NCBI GenBank assembly: GCA_900765465.1
Contig: CAAFRM010000241.1
Location: 1-30,049 of the forward strand
DNA length: 30,049 bases
Reading direction: 5' to 3'
Origin: an uncultured Prevotella sp.
Lineage (GTDB): Bacteria > Bacteroidota > Bacteroidia > Bacteroidales > Bacteroidaceae
Shown here: positions 14,281-23,186 of the stretch, in pieces
How the letters are laid out: each line of letters opens with the position of its first letter
Numbering within the stretch: the first letter of the stretch is position 1
The notes under the pieces: model-generated
What the model saw: only the letters and a program-made list of their open reading frames with translations
Told to the model about the DNA's origin: nothing
Database searches by the model: none
Program-made: the position numbers and the translations under genes

Positions 14281-15642
14281 TTAATCTACCTGAGGTACAG
14301 TCTGGAGGAACTTATTGATTTCCTCATCACTCACCTTATAATCATGCAAATCTCCATTGATATAGCTTTCGTATGATGGCATATCAATGAGACCATGACC
14401 AGAAAGACAGAAGAGAATCACGGTATTCTTACCCTCTTCAGTAGCCTTCTTTGCCTCACGGATGGTTGCTGCAATGGCATGACAGCTCTCTGGAGCTGGA
14501 ATGATACCCTCTACACGGGCAAAGAGCATACCTGCTTCGAAGGCTTCTGTCTGGGCTACATCTACACCATGCATATAACCATCCTTGATCAGCTGAGAGA
14601 TAATCATGCCGGCACCATGGTAACGGAGACCACCTGCATGGATGTTGGCTGGCTTGAAGTCATGACCCAAGGTAAACATAGGCAACAGAGGAGTATATCC
14701 AGCCTCATCACCAAAGTCATATTCAAATTTACCACGAGTCAGCTTAGGACAGCTTTCTGGTTCTGCAGCGATGAACTCGGTATGCTTCTCACCCTTCAGG
14801 TTATGACGCATGAATGGGAAGGCAAGACCACCAAAGTTACTACCGCCACCAAAACAAGCTATTACCTTGTCAGGGTACTCACCCGCCATCTCCATCTGCT
14901 TTTCAGCCTCCAGACCGATGACAGTCTGATGCAAAGCCACATGATTCAAGACAGAACCCAAGGTATATTTACAGCCAGGAGTAGTTGTAGCCAACTCAAC
15001 AGCCTCAGAAATGGCAGTACCCAAAGAACCAGGATGATGAGGATCGCGGGTAATGATGTTCTTACCGGCACGTGTACTCATACTAGGAGAACCCTCAACG
15101 GTAGCACCAAAGGTACGCATGATGCTGGAACGGTATGGCTTCTGCTGCATGGTAATCTTTACCTGATAAACGGCAGCCTCCAGTCCGTAGAGCTTGGCAG
15201 CATAGGAAAGGGCACAACCCCACTGTCCGGCACCCGTCTCTGTAGTAACATTGGTATCCCCCTCCTGCTTGCAGTAGTAGCACTGAGGAATGGCAGAGTT
15301 GATCTTATGTGAACCCAATGGTGTTGCACTTTCATTCTTGAAGTAGATATGTGCTGTAGTACCCAGTGCTTCCTCCAATCCGTAGGCACGAACCAATGGT
15401 GTAGAACGGTAGAACGCATACTTTTCCTGTACATCCTCTGGAATGTCTATCCAAGCGTGCTCAGTATCAAGCTCCTGCTTAGAGCACTCCTTGTTAAAGA
15501 TGTGAGACAAGTCGTCTGCACTGAGCGGCTTGTGAGTCTGTGGGTTCAACGGTGGCATAGGCTTATTAGGCATATCTGCCTGAATGTTGTACCACTGAGT
15601 AGGGATATCCTGCTCCTGGAGAATAAACTTTTTCTGTCTCAT
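14281..15642 (-). CDS. trpB: TrpB-like tryptophan synthase beta chain (TrpB2 type)
   Basis: A 453-aa fold-type-II PLP enzyme. The Schiff-base lysine is K113 in ATPLGSHKINSA and the PLP phosphate loop is CFGGGSNFGG. The long N-terminal extension (about 60 residues before the core), ETGAGQWG, and the total length fit the TrpB2 class rather than classical TrpB (about 400 aa). TrpB2 makes L-tryptophan from L-serine and indole, often without a TrpA partner. No trpA or other trp gene is next to it, so it may act on free (gut) indole or recover escaped indole. Single gene with promoter box at 15677-15684. Confidence 0.92.
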   Translation of the reverse strand: MRQKKFILQEQDIPTQWYNIQADMPNKPMPPLNPQTHKPLSADDLSHIFNKECSKQELDTEHAWIDIPEDVQEKYAFYRSTPLVRAYGLEEALGTTAHIYFKNESATPLGSHKINSAIPQCYYCKQEGDTNVTTETGAGQWGCALSYAAKLYGLEAAVYQVKITMQQKPYRSSIMRTFGATVEGSPSMSTRAGKNIITRDPHHPGSLGTAISEAVELATTTPGCKYTLGSVLNHVALHQTVIGLEAEKQMEMAGEYPDKVIACFGGGSNFGGLAFPFMRHNLKGEKHTEFIAAEPESCPKLTRGKFEYDFGDEAGYTPLLPMFTLGHDFKPANIHAGGLRYHGAGMIISQLIKDGYMHGVDVAQTEAFEAGMLFARVEGIIPAPESCHAIAATIREAKKATEEGKNTVILFCLSGHGLIDMPSYESYINGDLHDYKVSDEEINKFLQTVPQVD

Positions 15643-15676
15643 GTATATGTTTTTATTAAATTGTTAATTCTAGCTA

Positions 15677-15684
15677 CAAAAGTA
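15677..15684 (-). promoter_or_regulatory. -7 box of trpB2 promoter
   Basis: Minus strand reads TACTTTTG, 35 bases upstream of the start codon at 15642, leaving a short leader of about 28 nt; so no room for a trp-type attenuator. Confidence 0.6.
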
Positions 15685-15864
15685 CAAATAAAAAATGAAA
15701 TACAGAAATATTCCCTCGTTTTTTAACGAATTTGATGTATTTTGAGCATAAAATAGGAGTAATTATTATTGCGTAAGGATTATTTGATGTTTAATAAGTG
15801 TACTTTTACCAGTTTTCACCCCTACTAACAACAATTATTCCCCCTATATTTTTCATTTTCTTCG

Positions 15865-15872
15865 TACCTTTG
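15865..15872 (+). promoter_or_regulatory. -7 box of second candidate sRNA
   Basis: TACCTTTG, identical to the glutathione peroxidase box. Only the small transcript lies downstream before the terminator; the next plus-strand gene is more than 10 kb away. Confidence 0.6.
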
Positions 15873-15878
15873 CATCAG

Positions 15879-15984
15879 TTAAAACAAAGGCGTTGGGAAA
15901 CGCTATCATCATCTTTTACTTATACAAAAAATATAAAGCATCGGAATATCTGATAAGAGGATCAGATTTCCAATGCTTTTTTTT
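15879..15984 (+). ncRNA. Candidate small RNA, ~105 nt
   Basis: A promoter box, then a body with a perfect GCGTT-GGGA-AACGC hairpin (15890-15903, a GNRA-type loop), a 30-nt AT-rich single-stranded stretch, then a long terminator hairpin. No reading frame of note. It sits alone on the plus strand between the start of trpB2 and the end of mfd, both on the minus strand, so it is not a leader of either gene. Its 3' end stops short of the mfd stop codon. No family recognised. Confidence 0.55.
15935..15984. terminator. Terminator of candidate sRNA and of the mfd operon
   Basis: AAAGCAT (15935-15941), GGAA and ATCTGAT pair with ATCAGAT, TTCC and ATGCTTT on the other side, with one mismatch and one bulge, around a 6-nt loop, then eight T residues. 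On the minus strand it also follows the mfd stop at 16000 by about 15 bases, with an AT-rich tail, so it may end both. Confidence 0.75.
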
Positions 15985-15999
15985 ATTTCTGTTTTATTC

Positions 16000-18900
16000 C
16001 TAGTCATTCACCTTGATCTGAGAAATGAAACTCAGCAGATTCTTTGCCTGTTCCACACTCTTCATATCACGGATGCGAAGGAATCGCTTGTTGTTCTTTT
16101 CCTTCAAGGCACAATCCTGGATATGGGTAGTGGCATAAGCGAGTACACGGGAGAACATCTCGCTGCGATAGAACGGACTATTCACATTGCTCACAAACTG
16201 CAGCTGCATGGTACCCTGCTTGAGCATGATCTTCTCACAGCCCAGCATCTTGCCCAGTCGGCGCAGACCTACCACACACATCAACTCATCCGCCTCTCTA
16301 GGAACCGGACCGAAACGGTCGATCATTCGCTTACGGAATTCAGCCACCTCCTCTTCACTCTGCAGATGGTCGAGATCGCGGTAGAGCAGCATTCGCTCCG
16401 AACTACCCGGCACGTAGGTATCCGGGAAATAGGTCTCCAGATCACTCTCCACGGCACAGTCATCCACGAAGTCATCGCCCGTGAGCAATTTTCCTTCATC
16501 CATCTCCTGCTGATACAGGTCGTTGAACTCCTCGTTCTTCAACTCGGTGACAGCCTGAGAGAGAATCTTCTGATAAGTCTCGTAACCCAGGTCTTCCATG
16601 AATCCACTCTGTTCAGAACCCAGCAGATTGCCTGCACCACGAATATCCAGGTCCTGCATAGCCAGATTAAAACCGCTACCCAGGTCACTGAAGGTTTCCA
16701 GTGCTTCCAGACGGCGACGGGATTCCGGAGTAAGACATGCCTTAGCCGGAGCTATCAGATAGCAGAAAGCCTTCTTGTTGCTACGCCCTACCCTACCTCT
16801 CATCTGATGCAGGTCGCTCAATCCGAATCGGTGGGCATCATTCACGATGATGGTGTTGGCATTGGAAATATCGATTCCGTTCTCTACGATGGTAGTAGAA
16901 AGGAGCAGATCATAGTCGTAATTGATGAATCCCATGATGATCTTCTCCAGTTCCTCCGGCTTCATCTGTCCATGCCCGATAGCTACGCGGCAGTCTGGCA
17001 CCAGTTTCTCGATGAGCAATTTCAGCTCGGTCAGTTTTGCGATACGGTCGCAGACGAAGAACACCTGACCGTTACGGCTCATCTCAAAATTGATGGCATC
17101 GGCAATCACCGACTTGTCGAAGGTGATTACCTCGGTCTGGATAGGATAACGGTTAGGTGGCGGTGTACGCATGATACTCATATCGCGGGCTCCCATCAGC
17201 GAGAACTGCAGGGTTCTCGGAATCGGAGTAGCACTCATGGTAAGGGTATCCACATTCACCTTCAGCTGGCGAAGCTTTTCCTTGGTAGATACACCAAACT
17301 TCTGCTCCTCATCAATGATCAGCAGTCCCAGGTCGTGCCACTGTACCGACTTCGATATCAGTTTGTGGGTACCAATCAGGATATCCACCTTGCCCTCCTT
17401 CAGTTCTTCCAGAATGCGCCGGGTATCTTTGGCAGTACGGGCACGGCTCAGATATTCCAGGGAAACAGGAAGTCCCTCCAGTCGATGCTTGAAGGTCTGG
17501 TAATGCTGGTAGGCAAGCACCGTGGTAGGCACCAGCACAGCCACCTGCTTTCCATCGCAAGCCGCCTTGAAGGCAGCACGGATGGCAACTTCCGTCTTAC
17601 CGAATCCCACATCTCCACACACCAGACGGTCCATCGGCCTACCGCTTTCCATGTCTTTCTTCACGTCAGCCGTAGCCTTGCTCTGGTCGGGCGTATCTTC
17701 ATAGAGGAATGAAGCCTCCAGCTCATGCTGCAGATAACTGTCAGCACTATAGGCAAATCCCTTTTCACGCCGGCGTTGCGCATAGAGTTTGATCAGGTCG
17801 CGGGCGATATCCTTGATTCGCTTCTTTGCCTTTTCCTTCAACCGGTCCCAGGCACCTGTTCCCAGGGTAGAGAGGCGTGGAGGTTCACCGGTATCGCTTC
17901 TGCGGTATTTACTGATCTTATAGAGCGAGTGGATGCTCACATCCACCTTGTCATTGTTCTTATACACGATGCGGATCATCTCCTGATAGCTGTCGCCGGT
18001 AGGCACACGCACCAGTCCGCCGAACTTTCCGATACCATAATCCACATGCACGATGAAGTCGCCATAATCCATCTCCTGCAACTCCTTCATGGTGAGCGCC
18101 ATCTTTCCGGCTCTTGCTGAGTCTGAACGGAGGTTGTATTTATGGAATCGGTCGAAGATCTGGTGATCGGTAAAGAAGCAGGCATGCTTCTCATGGTCCA
18201 CGAATCCCTCGTGGATGGTTTTCTCTACAGGGGTAAACCGGATCTGATACTTCTTCAGTTCCTCACTGTCGAAGATATCCTTCAGTCGTTCCTGCTGCTT
18301 CTGGCTGTCTGCCAATATATATAAGGTATAGCCCTGGAGCTGATAATCTTCAAGAGTCTGGGCAAGGAGATTGAAATTCTTGTGGAACAGCGGCTGCGGT
18401 GCCATATCAAAAGCGATGAGAGCCTGGTTATCGCCCTTGGCTGTCAACAGATGCTCCTGCTTCCTGGCAACATCACCCTCAGACTGCTTGCCGAATTCGA
18501 TACGTACGTGCTCAACCAGCGCATGCTGAAAATCTGAAGCGGAAACGAGATTCAGCTCAGCCTTCATCTCCCTTCTTATCTTCTCAGCCTCCATCTCGGT
18601 GGCACCTTCCAACTGTTCGGTCAGACTCTGGGTAGAGAAACCGTCCTTGTAAATCTGCTCTATGCGGTCGTGCAGCAGCGTATAGTCATTCATCACCACG
18701 AGTGCATCCGCATCCAGAAAATGGAGGAAACACTGCTTCACGCTCTGTTCGGCAGCAAGTTCCGGAACGATTTCGATGGCATCACGCTTATCCTTCGAAA
18801 GCTGGTCTTCGATGTTGAAGGTGCGGATGGTATCAATCTCATCACCGAAGAAATCGATACGGAACGGATATTCGCAACTGTAGGAATAGACGTCGAGGAT

Positions 18901-19446
18901 GCTTCCACGAACGGCAAACTGTCCCGGTTCATAGACGTAATCAGTCTCCTGAAGTCCGAAATCACGCAACTGATGCACGATATCCACCTGTGCTATCTGC
19001 TGTCCAACAGTAAGTTTGAGGATTCTCTCATCCAGAATCTGTTTGGAAACCACGAGCTCTGCCAGGGCATCAGGATAAGAAACGATATAGATTTGCTTGC
19101 CAGCCGACAATCGTGCCAGCACTTCCGTTCTCAGGATTTCGTTAGCCGCATCCCGCTGACCATACTTGATGGCGCGTCGGTAGCTGGAAGGAAAGAAGAA
19201 GACGCTCTCCTGCCCCAGCATCTGCGTAAGATCATGATAGAAATAACCCGCTTCATCAGCATCATTGAGCACGAAAAGCACGGTGCGCTTCATCTTAGCC
19301 TGCAGCGAACCGAAGAACACCGAGGCAGAAGAGCACACCAATCCCTGAAGAAAGACAGAATGAACCGACTTCTTCTTCAATAAATCAAAGAGGGCATTCG
19401 CCTGTGGCGAACGCCCGTATAGTTTTGCAATTTCCTGTAATGTCAC
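16000..19446 (-). CDS. mfd: Transcription-repair coupling factor
   Basis: About 1148 aa, a normal Mfd length. Regions in order: UvrB-like N-terminal domains (about 1-440); the CarD-like RNA-polymerase-interacting domain (YGDFIVHVDYGIGKFGGL, about 470-490); the RecG-type translocase with Walker A GDVGFGKT (611-618), DEEQ box in LLIIDEEQKFG and motif VI QMRGRVGRSNK; and the C-terminal TRCF domain. It removes RNA polymerase stalled at lesions and recruits UvrA. Start: GTG at 19446, two bases after the stop of the glycosyltransferase, begins VTLQEIAKLYG, which I judge the likely family N-terminus; an ATG at 19479 would overlap the upstream gene by 31 bases. Last gene of its operon. Confidence 0.93.
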   Translation of the reverse strand: MTLQEIAKLYGRSPQANALFDLLKKKSVHSVFLQGLVCSSASVFFGSLQAKMKRTVLFVLNDADEAGYFYHDLTQMLGQESVFFFPSSYRRAIKYGQRDAANEILRTEVLARLSAGKQIYIVSYPDALAELVVSKQILDERILKLTVGQQIAQVDIVHQLRDFGLQETDYVYEPGQFAVRGSILDVYSYSCEYPFRIDFFGDEIDTIRTFNIEDQLSKDKRDAIEIVPELAAEQSVKQCFLHFLDADALVVMNDYTLLHDRIEQIYKDGFSTQSLTEQLEGATEMEAEKIRREMKAELNLVSASDFQHALVEHVRIEFGKQSEGDVARKQEHLLTAKGDNQALIAFDMAPQPLFHKNFNLLAQTLEDYQLQGYTLYILADSQKQQERLKDIFDSEELKKYQIRFTPVEKTIHEGFVDHEKHACFFTDHQIFDRFHKYNLRSDSARAGKMALTMKELQEMDYGDFIVHVDYGIGKFGGLVRVPTGDSYQEMIRIVYKNNDKVDVSIHSLYKISKYRRSDTGEPPRLSTLGTGAWDRLKEKAKKRIKDIARDLIKLYAQRRREKGFAYSADSYLQHELEASFLYEDTPDQSKATADVKKDMESGRPMDRLVCGDVGFGKTEVAIRAAFKAACDGKQVAVLVPTTVLAYQHYQTFKHRLEGLPVSLEYLSRARTAKDTRRILEELKEGKVDILIGTHKLISKSVQWHDLGLLIIDEEQKFGVSTKEKLRQLKVNVDTLTMSATPIPRTLQFSLMGARDMSIMRTPPPNRYPIQTEVITFDKSVIADAINFEMSRNGQVFFVCDRIAKLTELKLLIEKLVPDCRVAIGHGQMKPEELEKIIMGFINYDYDLLLSTTIVENGIDISNANTIIVNDAHRFGLSDLHQMRGRVGRSNKKAFCYLIAPAKACLTPESRRRLEALETFSDLGSGFNLAMQDLDIRGAGNLLGSEQSGFMEDLGYETYQKILSQAVTELKNEEFNDLYQQEMDEGKLLTGDDFVDDCAVESDLETYFPDTYVPGSSERMLLYRDLDHLQSEEEVAEFRKRMIDRFGPVPREADELMCVVGLRRLGKMLGCEKIMLKQGTMQLQFVSNVNSPFYRSEMFSRVLAYATTHIQDCALKEKNNKRFLRIRDMKSVEQAKNLLSFISQIKVND

Positions 19447-19448
19447 TT

Positions 19449-20189
19449 TTACTTCAATTTCGGATATTTCTTGAACCATCCATCGAGACGCAGTCTCATC
19501 ACGCCGAAGAAAGCCTCTCCAAAGATACCCCCACTCATCTTGCTCACTCCCTCACGGCGATTCACAAAGATAACCGGCACCTCCTTGATCTTGAAACCAA
19601 TCTTATAGGAAGTGAACTTCATCTCAATCTGGAAACCATAGCCCTTGAAGCGGATGGCATCAAGATTGATAGTCTCCAATACCTTGCGGCGATAGCAGAC
19701 GAATCCTGCTGTGGTATCATGTACCTTGAAACCGGTAACGAAACGCACGTACTTGGAAGCGAAATAGCTCATCAATACGCGACCGATAGGCCAGTTCACC
19801 ACGTTGACACCCGAAACATAACGGGAACCGATGGCTACATCGTAGCCTTCATCATGGGTAGCCGCATAGAGGCGAGGCAGATCATTAGGATCGTGGCTGA
19901 AGTCGGCATCCATTTCGAAGATGAAGTCATAACCCTGCTTCAGCGACCATTTGAAGCCCATGATATAGGCTGTGCCCAAACCCAGCTTACCCGAACGCTC
20001 CAGGATATGGAGACGGTCGGCAAACTCATCGGCCATCAGCTTCTTAACGATGGCTGCTGTTCCGTCCGGACTACCGTCATCGATAACAAGGATGTCGAAA
20101 TTCTTCTCCAGGCCAAAAACGGCACGGATGATTTTCTCTATATTTTCCTTCTCGTTGTAGGTAGGAATGATTACAATACTGTCACTCAT
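19449..20189 (-). CDS. Polyprenol monophosphomannose synthase (GT2 family)
   Basis: A 246-aa GT-A glycosyltransferase of the dolichol-phosphate mannose synthase type: IIPTYNEKENIEK (4-19), VIDDGSPDGT, the DxD-type metal site in EMDADFSHDP, and GSRYVSG. It lacks C-terminal membrane helices, so it is the soluble single-domain form. It would transfer mannose (or a related sugar) from a nucleotide donor to a polyprenyl phosphate, a donor for periplasmic glycosylation; Bacteroidota use such donors for protein O-glycans. The exact sugar is an inference. It has its own promoter box at 20215-20222 and runs directly into mfd. Confidence 0.88.
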   Translation of the reverse strand: MSDSIVIIPTYNEKENIEKIIRAVFGLEKNFDILVIDDGSPDGTAAIVKKLMADEFADRLHILERSGKLGLGTAYIMGFKWSLKQGYDFIFEMDADFSHDPNDLPRLYAATHDEGYDVAIGSRYVSGVNVVNWPIGRVLMSYFASKYVRFVTGFKVHDTTAGFVCYRRKVLETINLDAIRFKGYGFQIEMKFTSYKIGFKIKEVPVIFVNRREGVSKMSGGIFGEAFFGVMRLRLDGWFKKYPKLK

Positions 20190-20214
20190 AATGTTCTAAT
20201 TTAATATGATACTG

Positions 20215-20222
20215 CAAAGATA
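20215..20222 (-). promoter_or_regulatory. -7 box of glycosyltransferase-mfd unit
   Basis: Minus strand reads TATCTTTG, 26 bases upstream of the glycosyltransferase start and just beyond the plsC stop. It separates mfd from the pyrC-led genes, although readthrough is possible as no terminator is seen. Confidence 0.65.
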
Positions 20223-20237
20223 CAATATTTATTTGAA

Positions 20238-20996
20238 TTACTGGTCAGGATTCTCCACGAATCCCTGATATTCCTTCACCAGTCCACTCATGATGGCATC
20301 ATAGCTCTTGGTCATCTGGTTCTTGATATTCTCAGGACCCTTGCCCATCGGCTCAATCGGTTCATGGATGGTGAGCTTCAACGGATGCCAGAAAGCCCAG
20401 TAGATATCCTTCATGCGGGGCTTGACGTCGAAACTGCCATTGATGGTAAGTGGGCAAACCGGCAACTGCAATTCGTCGGCAAGCATGAAGGCACCTCGGC
20501 GGAACACACCCATGTGACCGGTAAAGCTGCGGGCACCCTCCGGGAATACCACCAGCGACATTCCCTCCTTCAATACCTCGCGCGCCCTGTCATAGGAAGC
20601 ACGGATCTTGGATGGTCCGCTCTTGTCGATAAAGATATGATGTGCATACTCGCAAGCCAAACCTACCAGAGGAATCTTGCGGATGCCCTTCTTCATCATC
20701 CACTTGAAGTTACGTCCCAGGAAGCCGTAGATCAGGAAGATGTCGAAAGCACCCTGATGATTGGCAACAAACACATAACTCTGGTTCTTCTTCAGATGTT
20801 CCCTACCCTCTACCTTCACCGGCAGGAGAAGGAGACGGATCCACAGGATAGACCACCACTTGCCGGGATAATATCCCCAGAAGTGACCATTGCCCAGTCT
20901 GCAGCCTATCACGGTAGTAAGACTGGTCAGAATGCTCGCCAGAACAAGAATTGGCAAACATATCAAAAGCTGATATAATCGATATAAGTATTTCAT
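20238..20996 (-). CDS. plsC: 1-acyl-sn-glycerol-3-phosphate acyltransferase
   Basis: A 252-aa inner-membrane acyltransferase with an N-terminal membrane segment (about 8-30), the NHQGAFD catalytic motif (HX4D, H80 and D85), the glycerophosphate-binding FPEGARS (151-157) and the later PVCPLTINGS segment. It acylates lysophosphatidic acid to phosphatidic acid, the second acylation of phospholipid synthesis. Length and motifs are normal. It follows the metallophosphoesterase by 44 bases with no promoter box, so it is likely in the same transcript. Confidence 0.9.
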   Translation of the reverse strand: MKYLYRLYQLLICLPILVLASILTSLTTVIGCRLGNGHFWGYYPGKWWSILWIRLLLLPVKVEGREHLKKNQSYVFVANHQGAFDIFLIYGFLGRNFKWMMKKGIRKIPLVGLACEYAHHIFIDKSGPSKIRASYDRAREVLKEGMSLVVFPEGARSFTGHMGVFRRGAFMLADELQLPVCPLTINGSFDVKPRMKDIYWAFWHPLKLTIHEPIEPMGKGPENIKNQMTKSYDAIMSGLVKEYQGFVENPDQ

Positions 20997-21040
20997 AATC
21001 GCAATTTCATGAATTATTGGAAGATCGTAATTTGATCATC

Positions 21041-22273
21041 TTATTTTCGTTTCAATGTGATGACTACTATTTCAGGAGTTGCCCCGATGCGGATCGGAAT
21101 GGTTCCTCCCAATCCGGCTGTGGTATAGAGCTGGCATCCCTCGCGCTCATAGAGTCCGTAATCGAAAGCCGAGAACATAGTCGGGCGCAAGCCGAGAACA
21201 GAAACCTGTCCGGCATGGGTATGTCCGCTCAGGGTAAGCTGCGGAGCTACCAGCACGCTGTCCTTCGAACCATATTTCTCGTTGATACGCGAAGGCGTCA
21301 TGTCTTTCCACATCTCCGGAATATGCTGGAGCATCAGCACAAACTGTCCTTTCCGAATACCATAGAGTGCCTGTGCCACCTCTGCACGCGAAGGCTTCTT
21401 GAAGTTTTCGGTACCGGCTACATAGATGGAATCCTTGCCGCGATGCAGCACGAAGTGCTCGTTCATCAGCAGATGCCATCCCATCTCCCGTTCCGTCTGC
21501 TGCACCTTTTCTTCTATCCTGCGGATTTCAGCCTCGTCATCCACATTCATATAATAGGTGTAATCGTGATTGCCCAATACGCTCACCACGCCATCCTTCG
21601 CCTTCAGACCACTCAATGTCTTCTTGAAAGGAACCAGTTCCTCCGGTCTCACATTCTGCAGATCACCCGTAAAGCAGATCAGGTCGGGATGCTGGGCATT
21701 GATGCTATCTACATCCCGCTGAGGCATGTGTCTGCGCCATCCATAATAGGAACCTACATGGATATCGCTGAAATGCACGATGCGGTACCCCTCAAACGCC
21801 TCTGGCAAATCGGGCACATAGACCGTGAGATGCTTCACCTGGAACTGGCGTACACCCATCGTAAAGCCATAGATGAAACTGAAGAATGCCCATACGGCAA
21901 GGATGATTCCTACCAGTTTTCCCCAGTTGCGTGCCCGATGCACACTGCCTCCAAACCTGCCATCCCCTTTTTTTGCCTTGAAGCGGCGGGAGAGCTTCAT
22001 ACATTCCCATCCCACAAAACTGGTGAAGGCAAAGACAAACTGCGGAACAGCCAACAGTGCCATCATGCCAAACCAGATGTCTATGAACACCGGATTGGCA
22101 GGCAGGAAGTCAGGCTCCAGGGTGAGATAGGCAGTGTATCCTATCACGATGGCAGCCGGCAACCAATATAGTATCTTTCGTTTTCCCTTAGGAATATGCA
22201 GGTATTTCCGGTCTATCCAGAGATAGGGCAATACCGTGAGCACAATCACGGGAATCAATAATCTAGCTATCAT
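21041..22273 (-). CDS. Membrane-anchored metallophosphoesterase
   Basis: A 410-aa protein with about four N-terminal membrane helices (1-20, 34-52, 66-88 and 120-140) and a C-terminal calcineurin-like domain: HFSDIHVG (D170, H172), TGDLQN (D204), LGNHDYT (N235, H236, D237) and LSGHTHAGQ. All metal ligands are present. The layout matches the YkuE/YaeI group, predicted to face the periplasm and in some members linked to UDP-2,3-diacylglucosamine-like or lipid-phosphate hydrolysis; the substrate here is not readable. It sits between the MetH-activation gene and plsC, which suggests nothing more than a shared housekeeping operon. Confidence 0.85.
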   Translation of the reverse strand: MIARLLIPVIVLTVLPYLWIDRKYLHIPKGKRKILYWLPAAIVIGYTAYLTLEPDFLPANPVFIDIWFGMMALLAVPQFVFAFTSFVGWECMKLSRRFKAKKGDGRFGGSVHRARNWGKLVGIILAVWAFFSFIYGFTMGVRQFQVKHLTVYVPDLPEAFEGYRIVHFSDIHVGSYYGWRRHMPQRDVDSINAQHPDLICFTGDLQNVRPEELVPFKKTLSGLKAKDGVVSVLGNHDYTYYMNVDDEAEIRRIEEKVQQTEREMGWHLLMNEHFVLHRGKDSIYVAGTENFKKPSRAEVAQALYGIRKGQFVLMLQHIPEMWKDMTPSRINEKYGSKDSVLVAPQLTLSGHTHAGQVSVLGLRPTMFSAFDYGLYEREGCQLYTTAGLGGTIPIRIGATPEIVVITLKRK

Positions 22274-22290
22274 TGTTAAAAACTATCTTT

Positions 22291-22371
22291 TATCTGTTTC
22301 AGCATACTCTTTTCTGTTTCAGCATACTCTTTTTTCTATCACAGCAGGCTCTATTCTATTTCAGCAGGCTC
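22291..22371. repeat. Tandem ~20-bp repeat spanning a stop codon
   Basis: Four degraded copies. On the minus strand each reads roughly GAGCCTGCTGAAATAGAA or GAGTATGCTGAAACAGAA. The first encodes the last residues and TAG stop of the MetH-activation protein; the next copy still carries a TAG, while the last two have CAG instead. The array fills the whole gap up to the metallophosphoesterase start. Confidence 0.8.
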
Positions 22372-23186
22372 GACTGCAGAAACCTTTTCATCAGTTCCAC
22401 GGGAACGCCTCTGCGGCGGGCATAATCCCTCAGCTGGTCATCCCCAATCTTTCCCAGTTCGAAATATCTAGCCATGGGATGAGCGAACATCAGTCCCGAC
22501 ACACTGGCATGGGGTGTCATCATTCCGCTTTCCGTGAGTCGGATGCCCACCTGCTTCATATCAAGAAGCTGGTCGATGAGGAAATTTGCACTCGTATCCG
22601 GCAGCGAAGGATAGCCGATGGCTGGTCGGATGCCCTGATACTCCTCCCGATGCTGCTGTTCGATGGTAAGATGTTCTTCCGGTGCATAGCCCCAGTAAGC
22701 CTTTCTTACCTCTTCGTGCAGTTTCTCGGCAGTAGCCTCTGCCAGTCGGTCGCTCAGGGTCTGTGCCATCATGTTGAGATAATCATCGTGCCGGTAGGCA
22801 TCCATGATTCCTCCATCTACCGTGGAACAGAACACCCCGATCTGGTCTTTCTCCCCATGAGCCAGCGGACGGATGAAATCAGCCAGACAGAGATTCGGTG
22901 CGCCCGGAGCAGATGGATGCTGCTGACGGAGCATCGGAAAACGGAGCTGCAGATCCAGAAACAGGATATCATCCCCATCGCTGTTGGCATCGAAGAGCTG
23001 GAAGATGGCATGGCAGTGAAACCTGTCTTCCCAGGAGGCAAGCATATCCAGTGCTTCCTGCTTCATCTTCTCCTTGTCGCAGCGTGGCTTTCCGCTCAAT
23101 CCCCAGGCATGGTAGAAATAGAGCCAGTTGATATAAGGCACCAGTTCTGATATTCTGTATTGCCTTACGATTCTATCTTTTGTCAT
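22356..23186 (-). CDS. Standalone vitamin B12-dependent methionine synthase activation domain protein
   Basis: 276 aa. The C-terminal half matches the MetH reactivation (AdoMet-binding) domain: AYWGYAPEEHLT, QGIRPAIGYPSLPD with the RxxxGYP AdoMet-binding motif (R187, G191-P193), LTESGMMTPHASVSG, and AHPMARYFELGKI. In MetH this domain is the C-terminal module that reductively methylates oxidised cobalamin; here it is encoded alone, with no catalytic modules. It would work in trans on a cobalamin methionine synthase elsewhere. Its start overlaps the end of pyrC by 14 bases, so the two are translationally coupled. It contains no other recognised domain in the first 90 residues (YINWLYFYHAWGLSG). 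Confidence 0.88.
   Translation of the reverse strand: MTKDRIVRQYRISELVPYINWLYFYHAWGLSGKPRCDKEKMKQEALDMLASWEDRFHCHAIFQLFDANSDGDDILFLDLQLRFPMLRQQHPSAPGAPNLCLADFIRPLAHGEKDQIGVFCSTVDGGIMDAYRHDDYLNMMAQTLSDRLAEATAEKLHEEVRKAYWGYAPEEHLTIEQQHREEYQGIRPAIGYPSLPDTSANFLIDQLLDMKQVGIRLTESGMMTPHASVSGLMFAHPMARYFELGKIGDDQLRDYARRRGVPVELMKRFLQSSLLK

Larger units (their letters stand above)
15643..15999. other. 357-base gene-free stretch
   Basis: Holds the trpB2 promoter (15677-15684, minus), about 180 bases of AT-rich spacer where I see nothing, and a candidate plus-strand sRNA with promoter and terminator (15865-15984) just before the end of mfd. Confidence 0.6.

Noticed and set aside
15973..17712. 579-codon plus-strand frame
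   Set aside because: Shadow opposite mfd, rich in His/Gln/Leu runs, and begins inside the terminator T-run.
21017..22171. 384-codon plus-strand frame
   Set aside because: Shadow opposite the metallophosphoesterase, no domain.
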